From NCBI GenBank assembly GCA_934693235.1, contig CAKUUY010000006.1, positions 1-64,000 of the forward strand: a stretch of 64,000 bases of DNA. Direction: 5' to 3'. Below are positions 49,246 to 59,158 of the stretch, one piece after another; positions within the stretch are counted from its first letter, which is position 1; each line of letters begins with the position of its first letter. The DNA is from an uncultured Candidatus Melainabacteria bacterium. GTDB lineage: Bacteria; Cyanobacteriota; Vampirovibrionia; Gastranaerophilales; Gastranaerophilaceae. The notes beneath the pieces were generated by a model. It saw only the letters and a list, made by a program, of their open reading frames with translations, ran no database searches and was not told where the DNA came from. The translations under genes were made by a program, and so were the position numbers.

Positions 49246-51030
49246 ATGTTTATAGAAAATTATAAAAGGTTTATATCGTATTACGGAAAAGGTAGATATT
49301 CCAGACTGTTGTGCTTTGGAGCTTTGTCTTTGGTTGCAGGTTTGATGGAATTGGCTGGAGTTGCTTTAATTTATCCGGTCATAATTTTGATTATGACTCC
49401 AAATGTAATAATTAAACATGCTCCTCAGTTAGAGTTTCTAAATCCTGTGCTATTAGGATTGTCAATTGGGCTTTTAGTTCTTTTGTTGTTTGTATTTAAA
49501 AATTTGTTTATGATTTTTATTCAGTACATTCAAGCAAAGTTTATTACAAATTGGAAAAAAGATATTGCTGCAAGATTTATGGAATATTACATGTATGCTC
49601 CATATAAAAAAATCATGCAAACATCTCAAAGTGATAAAATTTATACGTTGGAAACTCTTAGTAGTGTGGCAATAGATGGATTTGTTGTGAGGGGGCTAAA
49701 TCTCATGACAAATGTAATAATTGTTAGCATGATTATTGGGCTTTTGTTTATAAAATTTCCTATTCCTGCAATTGGTGCAATTGTTTTTGTTGTTATTACC
49801 TTATACTTACAGAATAAATTCTTTAAAAATAGAACAAATGCTCTTGCTGCAACTATGGAGAAGATAAGTAAAAAACACAGTGATACGATACTTGAAAGTA
49901 TTTCGAATATCAAAGAGCTTAAAATCCTTTCTGCTGAAAACATGTTTTTTGACGAATATACAAATACAGAAAAAAAATATAGAGAAACTCAAAAACTTCA
50001 GAATTTTTATAATTCTGCACCTCCATATATTGTCGAAATACTGGTTGTGATTGCGCTTTTGATTCTTGCTTGTATAATTTCTCTACAAACATCAAATGAT
50101 AATACAAGACTAATGGCTTCATTTGCAATTGTAGTTGCTGCCTTGTTTAGAATAGCGCCGGCTTTAAATAGAATTCAGTCTTCAATTATAAATATAAATG
50201 CTTCAAGAAATTTTGTAAAAAAAATAAATGAAAAATATGAAGCATGTGACCTTGGAAATTTTCAAAAAGAAAAACTTCAAGCAGACGGAAAACTTGATTT
50301 TAATGACAAAATTGAATTAAAAAATATTAATTTTTCATATAAAGGAAATAAACAGGTTCTAAAAAACATTTCTTTTACAATAAAAAAAGGTGATTTTGTT
50401 GGGATAATAGGGCTTTCCGGAGCAGGGAAAAGTACGCTTGCAGATATAATAACAGGACTTTTACCGGCTGATAGTGGTGAAATAATTGTAGATGATACTA
50501 GATTAACCCAACAAAACTTTCAAAAATTTAGGCGCATGCTCGGTTATGTTCCTCAGCAAATAAATATATTGGATAAATCAATAAAAGAAAATGTGGCATG
50601 GGGGTGCAAAAAAATAGATGATAATGGTATAATTCAAGCTCTTAAGGCTGCACAAATATATGACACAATAAAAGAATATCCTCAAGGAATTGACTCTAAT
50701 ATAATAATTGGTTCAAATGGCTTGTCACAAGGACAAAAGCAGAGATTAGCTATCGCTAGAGCGTTGTATAGAGATCCTGAGATTATAATTCTTGATGAAG
50801 CTACGTCAGCGCTTGATGTTCAGGTTGAGCATGAAATAACAGAAATGTTAAAAGAAATTAGCTCTTCTAAAACAATAATTGCCATTGCTCATCGACTCTC
50901 TACACTAAAGGTGTGCAATAAGCTAATATATATGAAAGATGGTGTGATTGTTGATATTGGTACGTTTGAGGAACTTTCAAAGCAATATAAGGAATTTGAA
51001 CAATTAGTGAAATTATCATCAATTAAATAA
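49246..51030 (+). CDS. ABC exporter (membrane plus ATPase half-transporter)
   Basis: A 594-residue half-transporter. Six membrane helices in residues 1-320 precede an ATPase domain with Walker A GLSGAGKST, Q loop YVPQQ, signature LSQGQKQRLAIARAL, Walker B IIILDEATSALD and the H loop IAHRLST. It resembles MsbA/PglK-type lipid or lipid-linked oligosaccharide exporters. It lies next to, but is transcribed away from, the surface-polysaccharide operon, so glycolipid export is plausible. AAGG precedes the ATG. Confidence 0.9.
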   Translation: MFIENYKRFISYYGKGRYSRLLCFGALSLVAGLMELAGVALIYPVIILIMTPNVIIKHAPQLEFLNPVLLGLSIGLLVLLLFVFKNLFMIFIQYIQAKFITNWKKDIAARFMEYYMYAPYKKIMQTSQSDKIYTLETLSSVAIDGFVVRGLNLMTNVIIVSMIIGLLFIKFPIPAIGAIVFVVITLYLQNKFFKNRTNALAATMEKISKKHSDTILESISNIKELKILSAENMFFDEYTNTEKKYRETQKLQNFYNSAPPYIVEILVVIALLILACIISLQTSNDNTRLMASFAIVVAALFRIAPALNRIQSSIININASRNFVKKINEKYEACDLGNFQKEKLQADGKLDFNDKIELKNINFSYKGNKQVLKNISFTIKKGDFVGIIGLSGAGKSTLADIITGLLPADSGEIIVDDTRLTQQNFQKFRRMLGYVPQQINILDKSIKENVAWGCKKIDDNGIIQALKAAQIYDTIKEYPQGIDSNIIIGSNGLSQGQKQRLAIARALYRDPEIIILDEATSALDVQVEHEITEMLKEISSSKTIIAIAHRLSTLKVCNKLIYMKDGVIVDIGTFEELSKQYKEFEQLVKLSSIK

Positions 51031-51052
51031 AAAATTAATTAGAAAAAAAGAC

Positions 51053-51081
51053 TTTACAATAAAAATGTTTTGTATTATAAT
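51053..51081 (+). promoter_or_regulatory. tRNA-Asn promoter
   Basis: TTTACA (51053-51058), 17-bp spacer, TATAAT (51076-51081), 33 bp before the tRNA. Confidence 0.75.
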
Positions 51082-51114
51082 AATTACATAAGCTCAAGGA
51101 GAGCGATAAGATAA

Positions 51115-51186
51115 TCCTCAGTAGCTCAATGGCGGAGCAACCGGCTGTTAACCGGTAGGCTGTTGGTTCGAGTCCAACCTGGGGAG
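51115..51186 (+). tRNA. tRNA-Asn (anticodon GTT)
   Basis: A 72-nt cloverleaf. Acceptor TCCTCAG pairs with CTGGGGA, the anticodon arm is ACCGG-CTGTTAA-CCGGT with GTT at 34-36, and the T arm carries GGTTCGAGTCC. CCA is not encoded. The 194 bp after it (51187-51380) hold nothing I can name. Confidence 0.96.
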
Positions 51187-51380
51187 TTTTTTCTATTATT
51201 AGGGTAAGAATTAGTTTCAAGCCCTTTTTTAGTGCCTGTTTCATTCCCAGCATCTTCTGACGTGTGGAGTTTTTTATTGGAAAGAAAAGTCAGATTTCCC
51301 CGACTTTTGGTTTTAGATTTCTGGTGTATGACTCAAACTTTAGTGAGGAGTTCAGTGGATTTGTGGGCTAACGAAGATAG

Positions 51381-52244
51381 TCATGTATCTTTCTTACAAT
51401 AAATATTAATCGAAGCTATTGTAATTCCAAAATTTAAATTTTTGGTAAATTTGGTTTTTTCGCCATCAATATGGGCTAAGCAATAGTGATTTTTAATCTT
51501 AAAATCTTTAGCTTTGATGTATTCTGCTATTCGTGAATTTGATTTTAGATTCAACAAAATTTTTACAAACTCAATGAAAAACAATATCGGATTTTGAGTT
51601 TTTAGTATAAAAATATCAAATGAACCATCATCTAATTTTGAATTCTTTGCAATCGAAAACAAGTTTCTATACATATTTCCGGCGTTTGCAACAATGATAC
51701 AAGAAGTTTTAATTGTTCGTTCTTCATTATCTATAATTACCGAATACTCTTTGTTTTTAAGTCTTAGAGCAAAAATTATTCCTGCAATAAAGTATGCAAA
51801 ATATCCGAATTTGTTCTTTAGAGATTGAGGAGTTTTCCCTATTATATCAGCATCATAACCCAGCCCACAACGAAGAACAGAATATTTGTTATTAACTGTC
51901 ATAGCATCAATTTTAGTAGAGTTTTCGCTATCAATAACTTTCAATGCTTTTGATACACCATTTATCCCAATATTTGCCGCTAACAAGTTTGCAGTACCTG
52001 TTGGAATAATTCCTAAAGTTTTATTTGTACCCACCAAATACGGCAAAACTTTATTAACTGTTCCATCTCCTCCCACAACAAGGATTGTGTCAAAGGTTTC
52101 CATATCAACATCTTGTAATTCATCAATAGTTATAAATTGAAAACGAGTATGTTTTTTCAACAGTAATGTTTGTATCTTTCGCCTGTATTTTATGGCTTCT
52201 TTTCTTCCGGCACTAAAATTTGATACAACAAGAACATTATTCAT
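51381..52244 (-). CDS. DagK/YegS-type lipid kinase
   Basis: A 287-residue diacylglycerol-kinase-catalytic family enzyme. VVGGDGTVNKVLPYL is the nucleotide loop, IIPTGTANLLA follows, and CGLGYDADIIGKTP and KLDDGSFDIFIL mark the C-terminal domain. It would phosphorylate a lipid such as diacylglycerol or a polyprenol. It is the last gene of the minus-strand surface operon and overlaps the PAP2 gene by 8 bp, so a kinase and a phosphatase for lipid phosphates are paired. Confidence 0.9.
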   Translation of the reverse strand: MNNVLVVSNFSAGRKEAIKYRRKIQTLLLKKHTRFQFITIDELQDVDMETFDTILVVGGDGTVNKVLPYLVGTNKTLGIIPTGTANLLAANIGINGVSKALKVIDSENSTKIDAMTVNNKYSVLRCGLGYDADIIGKTPQSLKNKFGYFAYFIAGIIFALRLKNKEYSVIIDNEERTIKTSCIIVANAGNMYRNLFSIAKNSKLDDGSFDIFILKTQNPILFFIEFVKILLNLKSNSRIAEYIKAKDFKIKNHYCLAHIDGEKTKFTKNLNFGITIASINIYCKKDT

Positions 52245-52848
52245 TATCTACTCCTTTACTGAAAAGTTTTGTATAAATAGATAACAAAAATACTCCCAAC
52301 AAATACGCACCGATTACATCTGTCGGATTGTGAACGCCCAGCCAAATCCTTGAAATTCCGACAAACAAAATCCAAATTACAGATAGCAATATTCCAACAT
52401 ATCGCCAAACTTTGTTTTTGCAATACTTATGAATAAAATAAATCACCATTCCCCACAAGCAAATCGTAACCAAACTATGACTTGAAACGTAACTAAAACT
52501 GTGCGGATGAATTACAAGTTGCATTTCAAATGGTGGTCTTGGTCTATGTACAAGAGGTTTAATAATACAGTTCAAAAGAAACGTAACAAGCGGAATTGAG
52601 CATAAAAAGACGATTGATTTATACTCTTTTTTTTTGAAAAACAAAATGCTTCCGACAATCAAAGGTAGTGCAATCATTATTGAATACAATTTGCAATCAG
52701 GAAGTAACGGAATCCACAAAGGAAGATTTTTCAAAACACCTTGCAAATGCAAAATGAAAGCCTTGTCCCATAAATCGATTATGGGACAAGTTCCCACGAT
52801 TATTGAAAATATTATAAATATTGCAAGTAGCAACAAAGATTTTTTCAT
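52237..52848 (-). CDS. PAP2-family membrane phosphatase
   Basis: A 203-residue inner-membrane phosphatase with the three PAP2 motifs: KPLVHRPRPP, SSHSL, and SRIWLGVHNPTDV. It may dephosphorylate undecaprenyl-pyrophosphate or phosphatidic acid. I chose the ATG at 52848 (GTGGGAAATA upstream), one base after the radical SAM gene stop; an earlier in-frame ATG would overlap that gene. Six helices are visible. Confidence 0.9.
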   Translation of the reverse strand: MKKSLLLLAIFIIFSIIVGTCPIIDLWDKAFILHLQGVLKNLPLWIPLLPDCKLYSIMIALPLIVGSILFFKKKEYKSIVFLCSIPLVTFLLNCIIKPLVHRPRPPFEMQLVIHPHSFSYVSSHSLVTICLWGMVIYFIHKYCKNKVWRYVGILLSVIWILFVGISRIWLGVHNPTDVIGAYLLGVFLLSIYTKLFSKGVDNE

Positions 52849-52849
52849 A

Positions 52850-54376
52850 TTATTTCCCACAACCTGCACAATGTCCTGAACATTTGTGATTATTTACCCC
52901 TTCTGGTTTTACCCTTGAACAGAAATTATCTCTATCAACGTAATATTCACCTTCTAGAGGGAAAATCGTCATCCAAAGATTATTTCTCCAATCTTCATCA
53001 AGGATTTCTTTAACTTCTTCTGAATACTTATCGATTTCAGAAGTAATTTTAGGATCAGTCAAATACGCAGCCGCATTTTCGTGAGTTTCGTAAGGTTTGA
53101 ATTCTTGATAGTATTTTCTCAATACGTCAGGTCTATCTACTATCATGCATGGTCTTAGCATATTTCCGTCTTCATAAGGAATACCATCTCTAATAGCTTT
53201 CATAAACGGAGCCGCAAGAGCCTCTGTAAGAGTACAATTCTTAACGTTATGTGTTGCCAAGTGAACAAAAGTACAAGGTTCAACATCTCCATTAGGATTA
53301 ACGTGAACATATTGTCTTCCGCCTGCAATACAACCCATCATTTCAGGACCATCACCCCAGAAATCTACTGTCATCATTGGCAAAGTATTTCTTGCGTTGT
53401 AAACTGCTTTTAAGATTTGTTGTCTTTGCTTTGCATTAGGAACTAGACTTACGTCCGGACTATCTCCAACCGGTACATAGTGGAAGAACCAAGACCACAA
53501 ACAGCCTTTGTCTGATAACATTTTCATGAATTCATCTGATGTTACTTCATCACAGCTTTTTGACGTTGCCGTAATACTTGCACCAAAGAATACACCTGCT
53601 TCTCGCAACATATCCATTTTTTGCATTACCATATCAAAGCAACCTTCGCCACGAACTGCGTCATTATCTTCTTTTAATCCCCATAGAGAAAACATTGGGT
53701 GAACGTTTCCTAATTTTTGGAGTTTTTTTACAACTTGTTCAGTAATTAAAGAACCGTTTGTGAATGTAATAAATGCACAGTCATTAAATTCTTCTGCTAA
53801 TTCCAAGAATTCTTTTCTTGCAAAAGGTTCTCCACCAACAACAGGGATAATGTGAATTCCCATAACATCTCGAGCTTCTGTAAAGATTTCTCTCCATTTT
53901 TCTTTTGAAATATCATCATTTACATTGTACTCGTGAGCCCAACAACCTTTACAATGGAAGTTACATCTTTTGGTGATTGAAGATAACAAAACTGTTGGTG
54001 GGAAAAATCCGTTCTTTTCGTTAAATTCAGAACGTTTTCTCAAATTGTCGCCATAGTATCCGTTAACAAAGAAGTTTTTAATCCATTTGTTACGACAATT
54101 TGGGTGTAATTCTGTCAAAATCTTTTTCCACCACAAAAGATGCGGGTGATCTGATTCAAATAACCATTGCATTCTTCTTGCGTGGTTGATTCCACCTTTA
54201 GAACCTGCAATTTTTTCAAAGATTTTTGCAAGGTTAATTAATTTTTGTTTGCTGTAATGTTTCCCTAAATAATTTAACGTTTGGTCAATCACAAAGTTAT
54301 TAAATTTAAGTTTTAATCCGTCAAAACAGCCCATCGAATTTGGCTGCCAAACAGTTGATTGTTTTTCTACTCTCAT
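52850..54376 (-). CDS. radical SAM protein with SPASM-like C-terminus
   Basis: A 508-residue radical SAM enzyme. After about 130 residues of helical N-terminus, the [4Fe-4S] site is TKRCNFHCKGCW (C-x3-C-x2-C, near residue 140), with VVGGEPFARKEF and TNGSLI. The segment VNPNGDVEPCTFVH plus later cysteines indicate an auxiliary SPASM-type cluster, and the last 15 residues add CSGHCAGCGK. Substrate unknown. Its place between Wzz and PAP2/lipid kinase genes hints at modification of a lipid or lipid-linked glycan, but this is inference. GAAAGGATC precedes the ATG. Confidence 0.8.
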   Translation of the reverse strand: MRVEKQSTVWQPNSMGCFDGLKLKFNNFVIDQTLNYLGKHYSKQKLINLAKIFEKIAGSKGGINHARRMQWLFESDHPHLLWWKKILTELHPNCRNKWIKNFFVNGYYGDNLRKRSEFNEKNGFFPPTVLLSSITKRCNFHCKGCWAHEYNVNDDISKEKWREIFTEARDVMGIHIIPVVGGEPFARKEFLELAEEFNDCAFITFTNGSLITEQVVKKLQKLGNVHPMFSLWGLKEDNDAVRGEGCFDMVMQKMDMLREAGVFFGASITATSKSCDEVTSDEFMKMLSDKGCLWSWFFHYVPVGDSPDVSLVPNAKQRQQILKAVYNARNTLPMMTVDFWGDGPEMMGCIAGGRQYVHVNPNGDVEPCTFVHLATHNVKNCTLTEALAAPFMKAIRDGIPYEDGNMLRPCMIVDRPDVLRKYYQEFKPYETHENAAAYLTDPKITSEIDKYSEEVKEILDEDWRNNLWMTIFPLEGEYYVDRDNFCSRVKPEGVNNHKCSGHCAGCGK

Positions 54377-54388
54377 TTTTGATCCTTT

Positions 54389-55750
54389 CTATACAAGAAC
54401 TTCATTTAATATATTTTTATTCATTTCATCTAACATTTTTTTGATTTGTTTATACAATTTTGAATTTGTATGATTAATTGTTGCAAACAAAATAATGTCT
54501 GATGATTTATTTATTTTATTGACAAATTCATTTGAAATGTCAGGATTTACTAATTGTAAATTCTTAAATTTTTGAAATTCAGAGATTATTTCAGACGGTA
54601 ATTTTTCAAATAAAACAAGAGATATCTGTTTATCTTGTTTTGCTAAAAGTGTCATTTTTAGGTCAGTCAAATCTTTTTCCACGTTGTAAATTATATTTTC
54701 TCCAAGCATTGAATATGTAAGTTTATTATCTGTATTTTCTCTAAATAGAACAGCAATCAAAGATGCAATTATACCAAAAACAATTCCCAACAAAATATTT
54801 GTGAAAAGTTTTGGGGAAGTTTGTTCATAATCTTTCAATTTTCGTGGTTCTTTTAAAACAATTACTTTTGAAGAATCAGACATCTCATCTACCAATTTTG
54901 CCCATTCAAGTTTAGATGAAAGAGCCGCAACTTTTGATGCATCTTCTGTCACAGATATTTTAGATTTTTCACCTGCAATATATTGCCCTTGGAGTGTAGA
55001 CATTGCTTTTTGTGCAGAGCGAGAAAAAGCACTCATTGCGGCTAAATTACCAGAACCTGCCATAGCATTTTCAGGCAAACCGCTAACGTTGTTCATTTTT
55101 CTGTTCAAATCAGCTTTTGCTTTTAAATATTCTGATTCAATAATCTTTTTATCAGATTTAGATTTTGTAGAATTGATTTCTTTGTTTAATTCCAAATAGT
55201 GAACGATGATTGAATTTACAACGTTATATGCAAGATCTTTATCTTTGCTTTTGTATTCAATTGTAACAACGTTTGTACCTTTTTTGTTTTCAAATGAGAT
55301 TCCTTTTTTGAGGAATTTTTCAGTTGTTAGGTATTGACCTGTTTTCTTGGTCGGAATTATACCGAAGAGTTTTTTGAATCTCAAATCGTTTTCTTGGATA
55401 ACTTTGTCGATAACGAGCGGAGATTGCATAAGTTCAATATCATTGGCTAAAGTACCACCACCGGACATAAGTGCTGCCATTCCTCCACCTGCTCCAAGTT
55501 CAGAGATGACATAAGGGTTAATCTCAGCCATGTTGGAGTTGTTAGATTTGTTGATGTATAAATCCGCATCGACAGTATATTTTTTAGTCAAAACAAATGT
55601 AAGAGTGATAAAAAAGATGAGTACACAAGTAAATACACTTGCAATGAGTTTTTTTCTGCTCCAAAGTGCAAAAACTATCTTTTTCAAGTCAATCGTCAAT
55701 TCTTCATCTAATTCATCCTGTGGCGGATAGTAATTTAATTGTTGTTGCAT
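54389..55750 (-). CDS. wzz: Wzz-type polysaccharide chain-length/export regulator
   Basis: A 453-residue inner-membrane protein. Helix 1 (LIASVFTCVLIFFITLTFVL, residues about 35-55) follows a cytoplasmic start; a large periplasmic part contains VVTIEYKSKDKDLAYNVVNSII and a coiled region; helix 2 (IVFGIIASLIAVLFRE) is near residue 330. About 100 further cytoplasmic residues follow but no Walker motifs, so there is no fused tyrosine kinase. It controls polymer length. It overlaps wzx by 16 bp. Confidence 0.88.
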   Translation of the reverse strand: MQQQLNYYPPQDELDEELTIDLKKIVFALWSRKKLIASVFTCVLIFFITLTFVLTKKYTVDADLYINKSNNSNMAEINPYVISELGAGGGMAALMSGGGTLANDIELMQSPLVIDKVIQENDLRFKKLFGIIPTKKTGQYLTTEKFLKKGISFENKKGTNVVTIEYKSKDKDLAYNVVNSIIVHYLELNKEINSTKSKSDKKIIESEYLKAKADLNRKMNNVSGLPENAMAGSGNLAAMSAFSRSAQKAMSTLQGQYIAGEKSKISVTEDASKVAALSSKLEWAKLVDEMSDSSKVIVLKEPRKLKDYEQTSPKLFTNILLGIVFGIIASLIAVLFRENTDNKLTYSMLGENIIYNVEKDLTDLKMTLLAKQDKQISLVLFEKLPSEIISEFQKFKNLQLVNPDISNEFVNKINKSSDIILFATINHTNSKLYKQIKKMLDEMNKNILNEVLV

Positions 55751-56991
55751 AAGTTCTCCTTTATATTATTTTCTGATTGTTGTTTTAAAAATTTGAAAGC
55801 CTGTTTTGTATACATGACTGCTACATATAGAGAAGATACAAAACAAGCAATACAAGCACTATAAATTCCTAAATTTTTACATATTAACAATGCACTTATA
55901 GAAATAAATATTGCTATTGTTTGGTGTGGTATTTTATATTTTTGATGTCCAGATGCAGTAATATATGCACCATAAACATTTGCCATGGCTAGCCAAATAT
56001 TTGTCATTGTTAATAATAATAAAGGAATATAAGCCTTGGTATAATATTCCTGACCATAAAATAGTTTTAATAAAATTTTACCTGTACAAATGAAGAATAT
56101 TAAAATTCCTAGATTTACCAATAATAACATTATAAAATTTTTGTTTAAAATTTTAAGAATTTGCTCTGGGGTATTGTTAATTAATTCAGGTAATATTTTT
56201 TGATTTAGAGCTGCTATAAATAAATTAATAATTGAGGCAATAGTAAAAGCCGCAAAATATAAGGCCGCATCTTCTTTTTCTAAATATGTTGATACGTATA
56301 ATGATGGAACTTGTGAATAAAAATAAAATGCTACAATTACACCAATATAAGCAAAGATACTCTTATCGATTTTATTTATAAACTTTTTAAAATTAGTTAA
56401 TACCAATATATAGTTTATTTTTGCATAAACTGAACATTGTATGAAATTTATAACTCCTAAACAAACATTTAGAATAAGAAAATAAACCAAAGGCAATTTT
56501 AAAACAAAAGAAATTATTGCAATTACCATGATTCCAATAGAATAAAGAATGTTGATAGTTGATATTATATTAAATTTTTTACTTGCTTGAAAGTATGGTA
56601 AAACTAGTCCAAAGAATGTTCCATCAAAAAAGGTTCTTAATATTATGAGTATAAATAAGAAATGATTATCTATTTTGAAAAATAAAGAACAAATGGCACA
56701 CACAATCGCAATAAATATTGCATTTAGCATAAATAATGAAATTTTTAATCTTACATCATTAACATTTGCTTTTGTGGAAACTAAAATGTATTCATTAAAT
56801 CCCATATTTGCAAACATTAAAATAAAAGTTGCAATATTTTTATAACTAGAAAATAAACCATAATCATATACAGTTAAATACCTGGCAATTAAAAAAAGCA
56901 CTAAAGTCCCGGCAATTTGTCTTGTATATAGCGAAATTGCATAAAAATTATTTTTTAATATTTTTTGTATTATTGTTTTCAATTTATCCAT
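55735..56991 (-). CDS. wzx: Wzx-type polysaccharide flippase
   Basis: A 418-residue polytopic protein with 12 or so helices. It starts with an amphipathic helix and SLYTRQIAGTLVLFLIARYLTVYDYGLFSSYK, the usual beginning of MATE-like flippases. It moves lipid-linked repeat units across the inner membrane. Strongly AT-rich. Overlaps its neighbours by 8 and 16 bp. Confidence 0.9.
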   Translation of the reverse strand: MDKLKTIIQKILKNNFYAISLYTRQIAGTLVLFLIARYLTVYDYGLFSSYKNIATFILMFANMGFNEYILVSTKANVNDVRLKISLFMLNAIFIAIVCAICSLFFKIDNHFLFILIILRTFFDGTFFGLVLPYFQASKKFNIISTINILYSIGIMVIAIISFVLKLPLVYFLILNVCLGVINFIQCSVYAKINYILVLTNFKKFINKIDKSIFAYIGVIVAFYFYSQVPSLYVSTYLEKEDAALYFAAFTIASIINLFIAALNQKILPELINNTPEQILKILNKNFIMLLLVNLGILIFFICTGKILLKLFYGQEYYTKAYIPLLLLTMTNIWLAMANVYGAYITASGHQKYKIPHQTIAIFISISALLICKNLGIYSACIACFVSSLYVAVMYTKQAFKFLKQQSENNIKENLCNNN

Positions 56992-59158
56992 TTTTTATAT
57001 CATTCCACAATCTCTTAATTGGGATTACAAAAGGTACAATTATTCCAAAATAAAATAATCGATTTCTTTTATACCAAACTTCGTTATTTTTAATAAAATT
57101 CTTATTATACTCTTCCATTGCCGGATTTGGTATAATTATTTTGTTTGGCTTTAATAAATACTCTTGTATTTTTGCCAATGCAAATTCTCTAATATCATTC
57201 AACGATTTATTAACAACATCTTTGTTATAAGATAAATCAGCTGATTGTAAATCTTTAACAGTTTCAATTAGGGGAATTTGAATACCTAAACGTTTAAATA
57301 GAGATAAAAATCGAACTGTAGCATGAGTATTTTTTATGCAAACAAAGTCTTTATTAAAAATCAAACAAAAAGCAACACAATGAAACGAATCTGTTATGAC
57401 AAGTTTAGATTCTAATATTGCTTTCAGCCAATTTTCAACAGATTTATTTTTATTATTTGAAAAATACTTAACATTGTCATTTCCGTCAAACTTAATAGTA
57501 TCTAATCCCATTCTTTTTTTAGTATAATCTACTATTTCTTCTGTCTCAGCAGTTGGATAAAGAACATATTGCATAATTTTGTTAGAATAATCTTCTTTAA
57601 TATTTCTAGTTAATTCAATAAAATCATCTTTTTTAAGATAAAATACAGGGTCGTTAATCCAATCTGCTTGAACATCATATTCTTTTTCAAAGATTTGTTT
57701 ACCATGTTCTTCTCTGGTTGAAATATAATCAAACCTATTTAACAGATACTTTATGTAGTTATGTTCTTGTTTGTTCTGTGTTGAGCCATCCCAGGCCCCA
57801 ATTGAGCCGGAAATCATCAGTCTTTTTTTATCATTTGTAGTAAAATTCAGAAGATTTCTTGCAACAAAAGGGAAAGAACAGGTATTTAAATTAATTAAAT
57901 TATCGGAACCTAAAATAAAGGTATCAGATAATTTATTTAAATTATAAAAATCTTTTCTATCTACACATAATTTTGATAATTTAAAATATTGCTGTGCAAA
58001 TTTTTTAAAAACTCCAACCGGAATCATATAATTAATTAATTTTACAGAATAACCAAGTCTCGTAATTGTTTTTTGTAGAGAATAAGCGGCTAGCATTGAC
58101 CCATAATTAGGCCAACCGTGTGCAGTTATAAGTAAGCAATCTACTTTTTGTGTAAGAAACAATTTTATTATATTTTTAATGAATTTAGGAGTATAATTTT
58201 TTACAATGTAGTAATAATATTTTTTACCTAATTTCTGTTTAAATAAATCTTCTATTCCTATATAACCAAATTTTTTATACTCAGCTAAATATGTATCATC
58301 AAAAATATTATTTTGCGAAGAAGTAAGTGGATTATTGTATTTTCGGAATCTATTTACATCAACACTTTCTATAATAATATTATTTTCGGAGAGTTGTTTA
58401 ATAATCTTTTCGGCTTTATTTGTATTAACGATAACAAGAGAAATTCCATTATTAATATTAAACTTATTTTTAACTTTTGGATATTCTTTTTCTATTCCCC
58501 AAGCATCAGCAACTGTGATATCAGAAATTCGTTCAAGTCCTGTATATTTACAATTTTGACAACTTTTATTTTGCAATTTCTTATTTATAAAAAGATACAA
58601 ATATGAAGTTACATTATTGTATAATATTTTTTGTTTTCCATTCTCAAAAGTAATAAGAGCATTTCCACAAGACCATCCCATACGCTCTTTGTTACGAAAT
58701 TCAAATTTTATTATTTTTTGTCCAAACTTTTTCTCTAAAAATTTTATAAAACTGTTAAATATTTCAAGAGAAGGCGTACCAGTGCAACTCAAATCAACTG
58801 TTAATAAATTATCATAATCTTGTTTTAAATAAGCTTTCAAACCTGCTATTTGACATGGGGTGCCAGAATATAGTACAAATCTTCCTTTATCCAGAAATTC
58901 TTTCGCCTCTTTTATTGTATTGCCTATACGACTTTGAACGTATTTTGAACCTTGAAGCTTATATAAATCTTTTTCATCTTCAATATAAATATGCTTAACA
59001 TCAAAGCCATCTTCAACCCGCTCCATTGCACAACCAAAAACAACACCTTGATTAGAAAGAATATACTTTGCAAGTTCTGCAAACATCCCACCAGATGATG
59101 ACTTCTTAATTAAATTATTATCATTTGATTGAATTATGTAACTAAATTGGGTTTTCAT
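56984..59158 (-). CDS. fusion: F420-hydrogenase beta-like domain plus polysaccharide pyruvyl transferase
   Basis: A 724-residue two-domain protein. Residues 1-300 match the FrhB/FdhB-like family found in capsule loci: SSSGGMFAELAKYIL, YSGTPCQIAGLKAYL, CQNCKYTGLERISDITVADAWG. The usual N-terminal ferredoxin cysteines are missing. Residues about 335-680 form a polysaccharide pyruvyl transferase domain (LITAHGWPNYGSMLAAYSL, NKLSDTFILGSDNLIN, SKLVITDSFHCVAFCLIF). It probably adds a ketal pyruvate or similar group to the glycan. These domains are more often encoded by two neighbouring genes. Confidence 0.85.
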   Translation of the reverse strand: MKTQFSYIIQSNDNNLIKKSSSGGMFAELAKYILSNQGVVFGCAMERVEDGFDVKHIYIEDEKDLYKLQGSKYVQSRIGNTIKEAKEFLDKGRFVLYSGTPCQIAGLKAYLKQDYDNLLTVDLSCTGTPSLEIFNSFIKFLEKKFGQKIIKFEFRNKERMGWSCGNALITFENGKQKILYNNVTSYLYLFINKKLQNKSCQNCKYTGLERISDITVADAWGIEKEYPKVKNKFNINNGISLVIVNTNKAEKIIKQLSENNIIIESVDVNRFRKYNNPLTSSQNNIFDDTYLAEYKKFGYIGIEDLFKQKLGKKYYYYIVKNYTPKFIKNIIKLFLTQKVDCLLITAHGWPNYGSMLAAYSLQKTITRLGYSVKLINYMIPVGVFKKFAQQYFKLSKLCVDRKDFYNLNKLSDTFILGSDNLINLNTCSFPFVARNLLNFTTNDKKRLMISGSIGAWDGSTQNKQEHNYIKYLLNRFDYISTREEHGKQIFEKEYDVQADWINDPVFYLKKDDFIELTRNIKEDYSNKIMQYVLYPTAETEEIVDYTKKRMGLDTIKFDGNDNVKYFSNNKNKSVENWLKAILESKLVITDSFHCVAFCLIFNKDFVCIKNTHATVRFLSLFKRLGIQIPLIETVKDLQSADLSYNKDVVNKSLNDIREFALAKIQEYLLKPNKIIIPNPAMEEYNKNFIKNNEVWYKRNRLFYFGIIVPFVIPIKRLWNDIKNG

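Noticed and set aside
51035..51253. Minus-strand frame of 72 residues over the tRNA (contains GLEPTAYRLTAGCSAIELL)
   Set aside because: This is the well-known false translation of a tRNA antisense strand; the tRNA-Asn explains it.
51187..51380. Short open plus frame (about 41 codons) after tRNA-Asn
   Set aside because: No ribosome site or recognisable motif; too short to support.
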